DNA of 64,000 nucleotides. Origin: Leisingera aquaemixtae. GTDB lineage: Bacteria; Pseudomonadota; Alphaproteobacteria; Rhodobacterales; Rhodobacteraceae. The stretch lies in NCBI RefSeq assembly GCF_001458395.1, contig NZ_CYSR01000040.1:62001-126000 (forward strand). The letters are read 5' to 3'. The notes beneath the pieces were generated by a model. The model did not search any database. It was not told the origin of the DNA and worked only from the letters and a program-made list of their open reading frames with translations. Of the stretch, positions 18,819 through 26,985 are shown in pieces; positions within the stretch are counted from its first letter, which is position 1; every line of letters begins with the position of its first letter. The position numbers and the translations under genes are program-made.

Positions 18819-19173
18819 TGGCTGGCTCCAATCCCACTTAGGCTTTGCTGTTCGGTTGATGCTGGAAGCGGTGGTGCCGGCAGTCTAGCGCATTTGTGCG
18901 CCGGCGCGCCAATCCGGCTGCCCTGGCCGCACTCCGGCCCGCTGCCTGGGCGCGGGCCCGGCCGCCGGCCTGAGGGCCGATTGCGGCAGCAGACCCCGGC
19001 GCCGGGCGCGGCAGGTCATGTCCACAAAGGCAGGCGGGCAGCAGCGGCAAGGCGGTGAGGCTCCGAATCCGTTTCCTGTTCGCGCCCTCACATAGTGGCT
19101 TTCTTTCCCTCTGTCATCAAAGGATCACAAATCCCCGCTGCACTGCGGCGGCGGCGGGGAAGCACCCCTGCCG
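18819..19173. other. Gene-free interval upstream of purF
   Basis: 355 bp between purF and the leftward membrane-protein gene. It is very GC-rich near purF and more AT-rich around 19070-19140. Short open frames here have no ribosome site or recognisable product. It presumably holds the purF promoter; I see no clear terminator or riboswitch. Confidence 0.5.
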
Positions 19174-19833
19174 TCAGGGCAGCGTCAGCAGCGAGATGGA
19201 CCCGACCAGCACCAGGCTCAGCGCCCAGACCAGGTCCAGGTTGAACCAGCCTCTGGACAGGAATTTCAGCCCCACCCAGCGGTAGATCCCATAGGCCAGC
19301 ACGCCGCCCGCGGCGGTCATCGCAGCGGTATGAAGCAGCGCCACCAGCGCCGCGATACCCGCATTGCCGGTGATCAGCGTGCCGGCGGCGGCGTGGCCTG
19401 CATCCGTCTCAACCGTGCGGCAGATCCCGAGGTAGATCGGCACCAGCATCAGCCCCGCGCCATGCGCCATCGCCGCCAGGAAGGACCACAGCACCAGCCG
19501 CGACGGCGGCACCCGCGCCAGGAACCGCGGGTGGCGGCGGTTCCACAGCAAATAGAGGCCCAGGGCAATCACCAGGCAGGCGGCCCCGGTCTGGATCTCG
19601 CGATGCCATTGTGCCAGCACCATCAGCGCCGAGAACGGAAACAGGATCGCCGCCATCGCCAAGAGGTGCCCGGCCGCCAGCGCCGCCAGCGCCCGCCACA
19701 GGCTGCCCTGTGACCGGTCCATCAGCGCGGCTGACACCGCCAAGGGCCAGCCCATGCCGGGGTTCACGCCGTGATAGACGCCAGAGGCGGCAACGGCCCC
19801 CCACAGGGCCGCCGCCGTGCTGATCTCTGCCAC
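19174..19833 (-). CDS. Polytopic membrane protein partnered with SBP56
   Basis: A 219-residue integral membrane protein with about six helices and conserved-looking polar residues within them (GVYHGVNPGMGWPLAV near the N-terminus, AAGHLLAMAAILFPFSAL, AAMAHGAGLMLVPIYLGIC). Histidines near or inside helices hint at metal or heme contact but no known motif is complete. The GTG start at 19833 lies 3 bp after the SBP56 stop, so it is translated in tandem with it. The tight pairing suggests a role in export, metal supply or electron transfer for SBP56; that is inference. Confidence 0.7.
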   Translation of the reverse strand: MAEISTAAALWGAVAASGVYHGVNPGMGWPLAVSAALMDRSQGSLWRALAALAAGHLLAMAAILFPFSALMVLAQWHREIQTGAACLVIALGLYLLWNRRHPRFLARVPPSRLVLWSFLAAMAHGAGLMLVPIYLGICRTVETDAGHAAAGTLITGNAGIAALVALLHTAAMTAAGGVLAYGIYRWVGLKFLSRGWFNLDLVWALSLVLVGSISLLTLP

Positions 19834-19836
19834 GCG

Positions 19837-21237
19837 TCAGGCGGAGGGGTAGCAGAAACTGTCGGTGGAGCAGTCGCCGCCCTCCAGCCGGATCTGGTGG
19901 CTGCGGTAGCCTTTGGGGAATTCCACATAGAAGTCCTTGTCCAGCTCCAGCCCGCCGTTTTCACCGGCATTGGCCATCACCATCTGGCCGCCCTCGGCGT
20001 CCGGATAGAACTGGTCATCCCAGGTGGAATAGAGCGAGTTGGTCCAGTAGACCCGCTTGCCGTCGCGGCTGATCTCGACCATCTGCGGGCCATAGGCAAA
20101 GTCCTTGCCGTTGGGGTGCTTGGCGTTCCGCGCAATGCCGCCGATCTCCACCTTGCCGGCCAGCTTGGGGTTCATCGGGTCGGACACATCATACTGATGC
20201 ATCTCGCCCAGGCCCCAGCAGGCGACGTACAGGAACCTGTCATCCAGGCTCAGGTCGATATCGGTGACCAGGGGCGGCACCGCCTCGAACCCCTGCAACA
20301 GCGGCGGCAGGTTTTCCGGCTTCTCGGGCCGCGGGTCGATGGTGATGGTCTTCTTGGCCTCAAAGCTGCCGTCGGCCTGCTGCCACCAGGTGAAGATCGC
20401 GCCCTGCAGGTTGGTGGTGTCAACCACCACACCGCAAAACCCGTAATCCTTGGAGGGATCATGCGCGGGCCGGATCTCCAGCGCCATCTGGTGGTTTTCA
20501 CCCAGGTCGATGGTCTGCACGTTCTTGCGCTGGCGCAGGTTCCAGAAATGGATCGAGTGGCCGTATTTGTTGCTCAGCAGATCCTCCGCCACGATGCCGT
20601 TCTCGAACTGCGGCGGCAGGCCCCATTCCGAGCTCACCATGTAGTCGCGCGGCAGGTTCCACCAGAAGTCATAATGCTTGTCCTGCTTGCCGCGGTCCAT
20701 CTCGTAGCGGCCCAGGATCTCGAAGGTCTCGCAATCCATGATGAAGATGCCCGGGGGCCCGTCGGTGCCATCCTCGCCGCCGCCGCCCAGGGTGGACACA
20801 TAGATGCCTTCAGGGCCGCAGTGGATGGTGTGCGGGCGCGAATAGCCAGTCTTGGCAAAAACCTCCTCGGGTTCGATGATCTTGTGGATCTTCGCCGCGC
20901 GCGGCTCCTTCACGTCCACCACATAGATCCGGCTGGAGCGGATGCCCGGAATAATCAGATAGCGCCGCTCCAGAAACGCGTGGCCGGACAGCGGCGACAG
21001 CGACGAGGAGCAGGCGTTCCAGCCGAAGTGGTGAAATTCGTCGCCCTTGTTGGGCATGATCAGCTGATGCACGATCTCGCCATAGCTGTCGGACTTCGGG
21101 TCGACATCGACCACTGCCAGCCCGTCCGGCTGGGAGCCGTCGGGACTCAGCATCAGGGTAAAGGCCAGCGTTTCCGCCGGGGCCTCCATGGCAAGCCTGG
21201 GGGTGGCATGAAAAGTGGGGTCAGGCCTCAAGTTCAT
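19837..21237 (-). CDS. Selenium-binding protein 56 family (methanethiol-oxidase-like)
   Basis: A 466-residue SBP56/SELENBP1-family seven-bladed propeller. Hallmarks: DEFHHFGWNACSSS (with the conserved Cys and metal-ligand type His), RPHTIHCGPEGIYVS, GNLQGAIFTWWQ-like blade motifs, and SHQIRLEGGDCSTDSFCYP at the end. Bacterial homologues (MtoX) are copper-dependent methanethiol oxidases producing formaldehyde, H2S and H2O2, known from Hyphomicrobium and roseobacters. No signal peptide is evident, unlike periplasmic MtoX, so location and activity are uncertain. GGGAGG precedes the ATG at 21237. Operon with the downstream membrane protein. Confidence 0.88.
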   Translation of the reverse strand: MNLRPDPTFHATPRLAMEAPAETLAFTLMLSPDGSQPDGLAVVDVDPKSDSYGEIVHQLIMPNKGDEFHHFGWNACSSSLSPLSGHAFLERRYLIIPGIRSSRIYVVDVKEPRAAKIHKIIEPEEVFAKTGYSRPHTIHCGPEGIYVSTLGGGGEDGTDGPPGIFIMDCETFEILGRYEMDRGKQDKHYDFWWNLPRDYMVSSEWGLPPQFENGIVAEDLLSNKYGHSIHFWNLRQRKNVQTIDLGENHQMALEIRPAHDPSKDYGFCGVVVDTTNLQGAIFTWWQQADGSFEAKKTITIDPRPEKPENLPPLLQGFEAVPPLVTDIDLSLDDRFLYVACWGLGEMHQYDVSDPMNPKLAGKVEIGGIARNAKHPNGKDFAYGPQMVEISRDGKRVYWTNSLYSTWDDQFYPDAEGGQMVMANAGENGGLELDKDFYVEFPKGYRSHQIRLEGGDCSTDSFCYPSA

Positions 21238-21462
21238 CGTCAAATCCTCCCTGGAAAACAGGCGCCTGAAATTTTGGTCTTCTAGCTGCGCCCGGGGCGA
21301 TGCTGGCACACATCCGGATTTCGGGCAAATTTTTTTGAATTGCGCCCGCCTTGGGGAATAATGTTCTGCCTGAATGGCCGTAATGCGCGCGTTTTGGCCG
21401 CTGCCAGGCCGGCCGGGCGGACCTCTGCACGATCGCCTTGGGTGTGACGCGGCAAAAGGAAA

Positions 21463-21482
21463 GGCCCGCACAGGGGCGGGCC
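21463..21482 (-). terminator. Terminator downstream of the Hint-domain gene
   Basis: GGCCCGC (21463..21469), loop ACAGGG, GCGGGCC (21476..21482); read leftward it is followed by TTTCCTTTT. Separates the Hint gene from SBP56. Confidence 0.7.
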
Positions 21483-21512
21483 GAAGGTGGGGGAGGGAAA
21501 AACGGTTGGCGG

Positions 21513-22190
21513 TCAGGCCGCCAGAATGCGGTCCAGAAGGTTGTCCAGCGGCGCAGGCAGGCGGGCGTCTTCCGCGCCCATGCCGGTGTCCGCAAGGGCA
21601 CGGCCCTCGCCGCTGGCCAGGACCTGGCGGGTTTCGGTCAGCGACAGATGGTGAAAGGCAGAGCCTTCGGAGTCATCGCCGGCGGGCAGCAGCATGCCGC
21701 TTTCGGCCCAGACCAGCTCTTCTTCCTCGAATTCGAAATGGATCCGGCCCAGACGCTCGGGCGCGGCGGCGGTGATGCCCTTGTAGCCGGCCAGGGCGAT
21801 CAGCTTGGTGACCACAACCGGCAACCCGAACAGGCGCTCGGCGGTGTCCATCTCCAGCGCCACTTTCTGGTCGGAGGGCAGCATCAGATCGGTGTCATTG
21901 CCCAGGGCGCCGGCGGGGACATGCATGCAGGTGGTCAGGCGCGGCACGGCATGGCGGACCGCTTTCACTTCCTGGGCGCCGCCGTCAAAGGTGAACACCA
22001 TGTCGCCGGGCTTGATGTCGCGGGCTTGCTTGAAGCCTTCTTCGGTCTCCACCAGGGTGGCGGGCAGAAAGCCGCCGCTGCGGATGCGGGCGCGCTTCGG
22101 CGCCGGGTTGCAGGACTGCGGCAGGGGAGTGTTCAGCAGCATGTCAACCGGCAGGAAGTCGGCGAAATCTGTGGTGTGATCCAGCTGCAT
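21513..22190 (-). CDS. Hint-domain protein
   Basis: A 225-residue protein with a Hint (hedgehog/intein) fold of the Rhodobacteraceae type. After a short N-terminus, SGGFLPATLVETEEGFKQARDIKPGDMVFTFDGGAQEVKAVRHAV gives the opening strands (xxL-x-x-T-xxGFxxxxDIxxGDxVxT). PSDQKVALEMDTAERLFGLPVVVTKLIAL supplies the block with the usual L-PSxQ-x-xL motif. The typical catalytic Cys/Ser at the fold start is replaced by Gly/Phe here, so self-processing is doubtful. AAGG is 8 nt before ATG 22190; an upstream ATG at 22241 is less likely. The leader carries GANTC, CtrA-like and DnaA-like motifs. Confidence 0.75.
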   Translation of the reverse strand: MQLDHTTDFADFLPVDMLLNTPLPQSCNPAPKRARIRSGGFLPATLVETEEGFKQARDIKPGDMVFTFDGGAQEVKAVRHAVPRLTTCMHVPAGALGNDTDLMLPSDQKVALEMDTAERLFGLPVVVTKLIALAGYKGITAAAPERLGRIHFEFEEEELVWAESGMLLPAGDDSEGSAFHHLSLTETRQVLASGEGRALADTGMGAEDARLPAPLDNLLDRILAA

Positions 22191-22413
22191 TTTGTGTCCC
22201 TTCTGAGCGTCTTTGGCCCGGCGTCTTGCCGTTGAAGCCATCAGGCCCCCGAATTGGGACCAAATTGGGGCAGGGGTGCGGCCCCTTCCGGGATGCGGCG
22301 GATTTTTGGGGACAAAAGCACGGTTTTACCCGGCATTGTTAACCTTTTGACGGTGCAGCCTGAGGATTTGTTAAGAATTGACCGTCGTTTGACGCTCGGC
22401 GCCCGCGCGGCTC

Positions 22414-22425
22414 GAATCGCGATTC
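22414..22425. promoter_or_regulatory. Palindrome carrying two CcrM (GANTC) methylation sites
   Basis: GAATCGCGATTC is a perfect 12-bp palindrome with two adjacent GANTC sites, eight bases from the CtrA-like box. Confidence 0.6.
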
Positions 22426-22432
22426 CTGTTGG

Positions 22433-22448
22433 TTAACAAGGTATTAAC
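22433..22448. promoter_or_regulatory. CtrA consensus box TTAA-N7-TTAAC
   Basis: TTAA, seven bases CAAGGTA, TTAAC matches the alphaproteobacterial CtrA consensus exactly. The nearest downstream gene on the leftward side is the Hint gene, 243 bp away. Confidence 0.6.
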
Positions 22449-22484
22449 GCACGGTTGCGCTGTTAATAATTACGGTGATGACTC

Positions 22485-22493
22485 TGTGGATAA
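22485..22493 (-). promoter_or_regulatory. Perfect DnaA box (TTATCCACA)
   Basis: Plus strand TGTGGATAA is the exact complement of the TTATCCACA DnaA box. Only one perfect copy is seen in the interval. Confidence 0.6.
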
Positions 22494-22516
22494 CTGTGTG
22501 AACGCTTTGATAGCAA

Positions 22517-22545
22517 AGAAAAACGGGCGCCACTGCGGCGCCCGT
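22517..22545 (-). terminator. Rho-independent terminator of cvpA
   Basis: ACGGGCGCC (22523..22531), loop ACTGC, GGCGCCCGT (22537..22545); read leftward it runs into TTTTTCTT. Lies 33 bp beyond the cvpA stop. Confidence 0.85.
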
Positions 22546-22577
22546 TCGGATCTGTCCCGGAAATGTGCTTTGCGCGG

Positions 22578-23132
22578 TTACTGCCCGCAGCTGCCGATCA
22601 GCGCCTCGTACTGCTGGGTGACCCAGCCCAGGGCCTGCTCGGGATTGCGCTCCTCGATCTTGCCGATCATGCGCTCGAACACCACCGCCGAGCGGCTTTC
22701 GTCAACCACGGTAAAGCTCTGCCCGGTCATCACCACCGCATAGAGGAAGAAGGCAATCGCCACCAGAAGGATGCCGCGCAGCACCCCGAAGAAGAAGCCC
22801 GCGCCCTGGTCCACTCCGCCAAGCGCCGAGCGCTGCACCAGGGTCGAGAACAGCGGCGTGAAGAAGGAGACCACGATCAGCGCCAGCGCGAACACCGCGG
22901 CAAAGGCGGCGATGATCGACAGCTCGCAGCTGTCGGCGATGAATTCGCCGATCACCGGGATCTCCGCCATCAGCGGCTCGACCTGCGGCGCAAAGATGAA
23001 GGCGAGAATGCCGGCGGCGATCCAGCCGGCGATGGCCATGGCCTCGCGCACGAATCCGCGCGAATAGGCCAGCAGCGCCGATACGACGATGACCAGGGCC
23101 ACGACCCCGTCAATGATTGTGAAACCTTCCAT
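22578..23132 (-). CDS. cvpA: CvpA family membrane protein
   Basis: A 184-residue CvpA/colicin V production-type protein with four predicted membrane helices. The N-terminus FTIIDGVVALVIVVSALLAYSRGFVREAMAIAGWIAAGI is the family signature (DxxVxxVxxxSxxxxxxRGFxREAxxxxGWxxA), followed by GAGFFFGVLRGILLVAI. Its role is membrane or purine-linked but unclear. It lies 42 bp downstream of radA on the same strand and ends in a terminator, so cvpA is uncoupled from purF here. Confidence 0.92.
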   Translation of the reverse strand: MEGFTIIDGVVALVIVVSALLAYSRGFVREAMAIAGWIAAGILAFIFAPQVEPLMAEIPVIGEFIADSCELSIIAAFAAVFALALIVVSFFTPLFSTLVQRSALGGVDQGAGFFFGVLRGILLVAIAFFLYAVVMTGQSFTVVDESRSAVVFERMIGKIEERNPEQALGWVTQQYEALIGSCGQ

Positions 23133-23174
23133 GTCCCTCGCCCGTTTACCTGCGGTATCAAATTTTTTGCGACT

Positions 23175-24536
23175 TTAGCCGGCCCCGAAGAATTCGCCAA
23201 CAAAACCGGCTAGGTCGCTGGACTTTCGCAAGTTCAGGCCATTTACGGACACGGTTTTACTGCCGCTTGGGGCAATCGCCGCCGTGAAACCAAGTTTTTG
23301 CGCCTCTTTCAACCGGTTTTCGGTCTGCGGCGCCGGGCGCAGGGCCCCGGATAGCGAAATTTCTCCGAAAACCGCGGTATCGGCAGGCAAAGCGACGTCT
23401 TCCCGTGCACTCAGCAGCGCCGCGGCCACCGCCAGGTCGGCGGCCGGTTCGGAAATCTTCATGCCGCCCGCCACGTTCAGGTAGACATCCAGCCCGGCAA
23501 ACGGAATGCCGCAGCGCGCCTCCAGAACGGCCAGGATCATCGCCAGCCGCGATGAATCCCAGCCGACCACCGCCCGGCGCGGCTGCGAATGCGGCGAGGG
23601 CGCAATCAGCGCCTGCAGCTCGACCAGAACCGGCCGGGTGCCCTCGATGCCCGCAAACACCACCGATCCGGGGCTGGGCTCGCCGCGTTCGGACAGGAAC
23701 AGGGCAGAGGGGTTCACCACTTCCGCCAGCCCGCCGCCGGTCATCTCGAACACCCCGATCTCATCGGCCGGGCCAAAGCGGTTCTTGACCGCGCGCAGGA
23801 TGCGGAACTGGTGGCCGCGCTCGCCCTCGAAATACAGCACCGTGTCGACCATATGCTCGACCACCCGGGGGCCTGCGATCTGGCCGTCCTTGGTGACATG
23901 GCCCACCATGATCACCGACACCCCGTTGCGCTTGGCAAAGGTGGTCAGCTCATGCGCTGCCGCGCGCACCTGGCTGACGGACCCGGGCGCGCTGTCCACG
24001 TGATCGGCCCACATGGTCTGGATCGAGTCGATGATCGCCAGCTGCGGCTTCTCCGCCTCCAGCGTCGTCAGGATGTCGCGCAGGTTGGTCTCCGCTGCCA
24101 GCTGCACCGGCGCATCCGCCAGCCCCAGCCGCTGCGCCCGCATCCGCACCTGGGCCGAGGCTTCCTCGCCGCTCACGTAAACCGTCTTCAGCCCCGCATG
24201 GGCAAATCGCGCAGCCGCCTGCAGCAGCAGGGTGGATTTGCCGATGCCCGGATCGCCGCCCACCAGGATCGCCGAGGCCGGCACCAGCCCGCCGCCCAGC
24301 ACCCTGTCCAGCTCTCCCGCGCCGCAGCAGGTGCGCGGCGGCGGCGTCTCCCGCGCCGACAGATCCGTCAGCTGAATGGTGCGGCCGCGCTTCACGCCCA
24401 AGGACTTCTTGGCGGGACCGGAGGACAGCCCCTGATCTTCGCTGATGGTGTTCCAGTCGCCGCAGCCTTCGCAGCGGCCTGACCATTTGGAGAAGCTGGC
24501 CCCGCAGGCCGAGCAGGAGAAAGTTGTTTTTGCCAT
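23175..24536 (-). CDS. radA: DNA repair protein RadA (Sms)
   Basis: A 453-residue RadA, a RecA-like branch-migration helicase for recombinational repair. C4 zinc finger: C8, C11, C22 and C25 in FSCSACGASFSKWSGRCEGC. Walker A is GGDPGIGKST (93-102). The RadA-specific KNRFG motif follows (VKNRFGPADEIG), then a C-terminal Lon-like domain (from about 290; AVVGWDSSRLAMILAVLEARCG...). Full length, no anomalies. Same strand as and upstream of cvpA. Confidence 0.96.
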   Translation of the reverse strand: MAKTTFSCSACGASFSKWSGRCEGCGDWNTISEDQGLSSGPAKKSLGVKRGRTIQLTDLSARETPPPRTCCGAGELDRVLGGGLVPASAILVGGDPGIGKSTLLLQAAARFAHAGLKTVYVSGEEASAQVRMRAQRLGLADAPVQLAAETNLRDILTTLEAEKPQLAIIDSIQTMWADHVDSAPGSVSQVRAAAHELTTFAKRNGVSVIMVGHVTKDGQIAGPRVVEHMVDTVLYFEGERGHQFRILRAVKNRFGPADEIGVFEMTGGGLAEVVNPSALFLSERGEPSPGSVVFAGIEGTRPVLVELQALIAPSPHSQPRRAVVGWDSSRLAMILAVLEARCGIPFAGLDVYLNVAGGMKISEPAADLAVAAALLSAREDVALPADTAVFGEISLSGALRPAPQTENRLKEAQKLGFTAAIAPSGSKTVSVNGLNLRKSSDLAGFVGEFFGAG

Positions 24537-24610
24537 GCCGGATCAGTGGCAGATGTTTCTGTTTTGTTCAAGAGGGCTGCGGCTGGCTGCACCGCCGGAT
24601 GCGAGGCTCT

Positions 24611-24715
24611 GCCTCGCGCTCCGGGATATTTGGGGCCAGATGAAGATGGATCCGGTCTTCATCTGGCTGAAAATATCCCGGGGGAGGCCCGTGAGGGCCG
24701 GGGGCAGCGCCCCGG
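24611..24715. repeat. Two dispersed repeats head to head
   Basis: CCGGGATATTT (24621..24631) and AAATATCCCGG (24671..24681) enclose perfect 11-bp arms CCAGATGAAGA (24636..24646) and TCTTCATCTGG (24656..24666). The right flank carries the GGGGGCAGCGCCCC hairpin. Between the radA start and the coiled-coil gene's 3' end. Confidence 0.75.
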
Positions 24716-24723
24716 CACCCAAG

Positions 24724-25506
24724 TCAGTCGGCGCGCCGCGGCGGCTTCATCGCCACCACGCTGCCGGTTTCGGGATCGGTGCCGTCCGGCGGGCTCTGCA
24801 GCTGCGCCGACAGTTCCGGGAGCAGCTCGAACAGCTCCTCGCGCAGGCGACCCAGGTGCGATTTTGCCAGCGATTCCTCTATTTCCACGTCGCGGGTCCA
24901 CTGGCGCAGCTCGTGCATCACCATCTTGGCATCCTCCAGCCGGGCCTGGAAGGCATCCAGTTCCTGCTGGCGCTGCTTCAGAAAGGTGCGGGCACGGTCG
25001 ACATTGGCGTCGGAATAGGTGCTGGCCAAATCCTGGCTGACCTGGCTCATCTGCGCCGCCAGTTCCAGCACTTCCGGTTCCAGGTCGCCCAGGTCCGGGT
25101 GGTTGCGCATGAAGGCCAGCCGTTCCTTCACCGCGTCGAACTCGGAGCGGGCGGTGAACAGCCCCTTGCGGTCGCCGGCATGGGCGGTGTGATAGGCGCG
25201 GGCCACATCCTCCATCTGCACGCTGAATTTGCGGTGCGAGTTTTCCAGCGCCAGCATGCGGCCGTTTGCAGGCAGGAAAAACGCCAGCATCAGCACCAGC
25301 GCGGTCAGCGTGATCTGCGCCACCATGCCGGCCTGCGGATAATAGGTCCCGTCCAGCCCCGCCTGCAGCGTCAGCCAGGGCCAGACACCGGCAGCAGACA
25401 GCGCTGTCGCCAAGACCGCGCCCAGGGCGGCAATGCAGATCAGAGCAAACGTAAGGCGCAGGAACAGCGCCTGGGATTTGAACAGGACAGTGTGAACAGC
25501 GGACAT
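24724..25506 (-). CDS. Membrane-anchored coiled-coil protein of unknown function
   Basis: A 260-residue protein with two N-terminal membrane helices (LTFALICIAALGAVLATALSA and MVAQITLTALVLMLAFFLPA) and a long C-terminal helical, coiled-coil-like domain (about 85-235; FDAVKERLAFMRNHPDLGDLEPEVLELAAQMSQV and FLKQRQQELDAFQARLEDAK). Roseobacter genomes tend to label it a DNA repair protein, probably only because it adjoins radA; nothing in the sequence supports that. GGAGGGG precedes ATG 25506 well. Separated from radA by a double repeat. Confidence 0.65.
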   Translation of the reverse strand: MSAVHTVLFKSQALFLRLTFALICIAALGAVLATALSAAGVWPWLTLQAGLDGTYYPQAGMVAQITLTALVLMLAFFLPANGRMLALENSHRKFSVQMEDVARAYHTAHAGDRKGLFTARSEFDAVKERLAFMRNHPDLGDLEPEVLELAAQMSQVSQDLASTYSDANVDRARTFLKQRQQELDAFQARLEDAKMVMHELRQWTRDVEIEESLAKSHLGRLREELFELLPELSAQLQSPPDGTDPETGSVVAMKPPRRAD

Positions 25507-25648
25507 GAATACCCCTCCAAAATAGCGAAACCACCCGGGGGCCGGTGGCAGGGGGGGTGGCCTTCTCAGGCCGTCCACGGCGGCACCCTCGGAACACAAC
25601 AACGCGGTTCGTCGGCAAAATGTTGCACAAGAATCAAATTTATGGCAA

Positions 25649-26101
25649 CTATCCGCTGATATCTTTCCTTAACGCCTGCGCCGTATTTGCCATGCCCAGC
25701 ACCAGCGAGGCCAGGATGCAGCCGGTGAACAGGTAGAGGCCCCAGGCGGTCTCGATGGTGGCGAGACCGATGCCCTTGGCAAGGGTGATATAGAGCGCGA
25801 TCAGGAACACATCGGCCATCGCGAGCTTGCCCAGCACGTGCAGCACCGGCTTCAGCCGCGCGTCCAGCAGGTTCCACTGCACCAGCGCCAGGCCGATGGT
25901 CTTGAGGTAGGGCGCGAAGATCGCAAAGAAGGTCACGATCAGCGCCAGCACCGCATCACTGCCCCACAGGGATTGCAGCCCCGTGATCACCGAGATCTCG
26001 CTGAGGCCGAAGACCGGCAAGAGCCCCGCCCGCATCAGCGGCGCAAACCAGGCCACGGGGTAGAGGATCAGGAGCGAGAGGGTGAGTAGGCGGAGGATCA
26101 T
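25649..26101 (-). CDS. Paraquat-inducible protein A-like membrane protein
   Basis: A 150-residue PqiA-family protein equal to roughly one four-helix PqiA domain. Signature segments are YPVAWFAPLMRAG, ITGLQSLWGSDAVLALIVTFFAIFAPYLKTIGLALVQW, the ...GKLAMADVFLIALYI block with the conserved MxDVF motif, and GLYLFTGCILASLVLG. PqiA proteins accompany MCE-type lipid transport, and here it is near MlaF/MlaE-like genes, so a shared envelope-lipid role is plausible. GGAG with 6-nt spacing selects ATG 26101. A dispersed repeat separates it from mlaF. Confidence 0.82.
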   Translation of the reverse strand: MILRLLTLSLLILYPVAWFAPLMRAGLLPVFGLSEISVITGLQSLWGSDAVLALIVTFFAIFAPYLKTIGLALVQWNLLDARLKPVLHVLGKLAMADVFLIALYITLAKGIGLATIETAWGLYLFTGCILASLVLGMANTAQALRKDISG

Positions 26102-26149
26102 CTGCATCTCCAAAACTGGCAGCGGCCCGGGCCGAGGCCGGTCCGCGAT

Positions 26150-26213
26150 GGGGCGCTGCCCCCGCCGCGCGGGGCGCGCGGCTCCCCCGGGATATTTGCA
26201 GCCAGAAGAAGAG
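26150..26213. repeat. Dispersed intergenic repeat, GGGATATTTGC subtype
   Basis: GGGGCGCTGCCCCC, a GCGCGGGGCGCGC stretch, then CCCCCGGGATATTTGCAGCC and AGAAGAAGAGG, between the pqiA-like gene start and the mlaF 3' end. Confidence 0.65.
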
Positions 26214-26238
26214 GATCAAGCCCGTTCAAGCCGAGCTG

Positions 26239-26985
26239 TTACCTCACCGCCTCGATCGGCCCCTCCGCGCGGCCGTGGATGAACTGGTCGAGATAGGGAT
26301 CGCCCGAGTGGTCCATCTCGGCGACGGGGCCGGTCCACTGGATCACCCCGCCGTGCAGCATCGCCACATTGTCGGCAATGGCGCGCACGGAGGTCATGTC
26401 GTGGGTGATGGTCATGGCTGTGGCGCCCATCTCCACCACGATCTCGCGAATGAGGTCGTTGATCACACCGGACATGATCGGGTCCAGCCCGGTGGTCGGC
26501 TCATCGAAAAAGATGATCTCCGGCTCCGCCGCAATGGCGCGGGCGAGGCCCACGCGCTTTTGCATCCCGCCGGACAGCTCCGACGGGAACAGGTCGGCCA
26601 CATTGGCCTTCAGGCCCACGCGGCGCAGCTTTTCGATGGCGATGGCGCGGGCTTCCTCCGCCGGGCGCTTCAGCGTGCCGCGCAAAAGGCGGAAGGCCAC
26701 GTTCTGCCAGACCGGCAAGCTGTCAAACAGCGCGCCGCCCTGAAACAGCATGCCGAAGCGGGCCAGGAACTTGTCGCGGTCGCCGGAGTCTGCGGGCTTG
26801 CCATCGACAAAGATCTGCCCCGAGTCCGGCGTGATCAGCCCCAGGATGCTTTTCAGCGCCACCGATTTGCCGGTGCCGGAGCCGCCGATGATCACCATCG
26901 AGGTGCCCTTGGGGATCTCCAGGGTCATGCCGTTCAGCACCTGGTTGTCGCCAAAGGCCTTATGGACGTTTTCCATGCGGATCAT
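26239..26985 (-). CDS. ABC transporter ATPase, MlaF-like
   Basis: A 248-residue ATPase of the MCE/Mla retrograde phospholipid transport type. Walker A is IGGSGTGKSVALK (about 34-46), signature ELSGGMQKRVGLARAI (about 142-157), Walker B EIIFFDEPTTGLDPI. The LSGGMQKR signature (Met after GG) is typical of Mla-type ATPases. Its start overlaps the stop of the MlaE-like permease gene by 4 bp. No MCE-domain (MlaD) gene follows in the window; the next leftward gene is PqiA-like. It works at the inner-membrane face. Confidence 0.9.
   Translation of the reverse strand: MIRMENVHKAFGDNQVLNGMTLEIPKGTSMVIIGGSGTGKSVALKSILGLITPDSGQIFVDGKPADSGDRDKFLARFGMLFQGGALFDSLPVWQNVAFRLLRGTLKRPAEEARAIAIEKLRRVGLKANVADLFPSELSGGMQKRVGLARAIAAEPEIIFFDEPTTGLDPIMSGVINDLIREIVVEMGATAMTITHDMTSVRAIADNVAMLHGGVIQWTGPVAEMDHSGDPYLDQFIHGRAEGPIEAVR

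Larger units (their letters stand above)
22191..22577. other. Motif-rich intergenic region upstream of the Hint gene
   Basis: 387 bp without a gene, markedly more AT-rich than its surroundings. It holds the cvpA terminator at its right end, a perfect DnaA box, a CtrA consensus site, a palindrome with two GANTC sites, and further GTTAAC/TTAAG fragments at 22340 and 22372. It is the promoter region of the leftward Hint gene. Confidence 0.65.

Noticed and set aside
17226-19058. A 610-codon plus-strand frame across purF
   Set aside because: Antisense shadow of purF, whose Cys2, Ntn and PRPP motifs are clear; no ribosome site.
18838-19091. Short minus-strand ORFs upstream of purF
   Set aside because: Arg/Pro/Ala-rich composition, no ribosome site, no recognisable product.
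22191-22577. Chromosomal replication origin
   Set aside because: Only one perfect DnaA box, no cluster or DUE-like array, and no origin-associated genes (dnaA, hemE, parAB) nearby. Kept only as a regulatory-motif cluster.
24724-25506. DNA repair function for the gene next to radA
   Set aside because: Two membrane helices and a coiled coil are all that is visible; proximity to radA is not evidence of repair activity.
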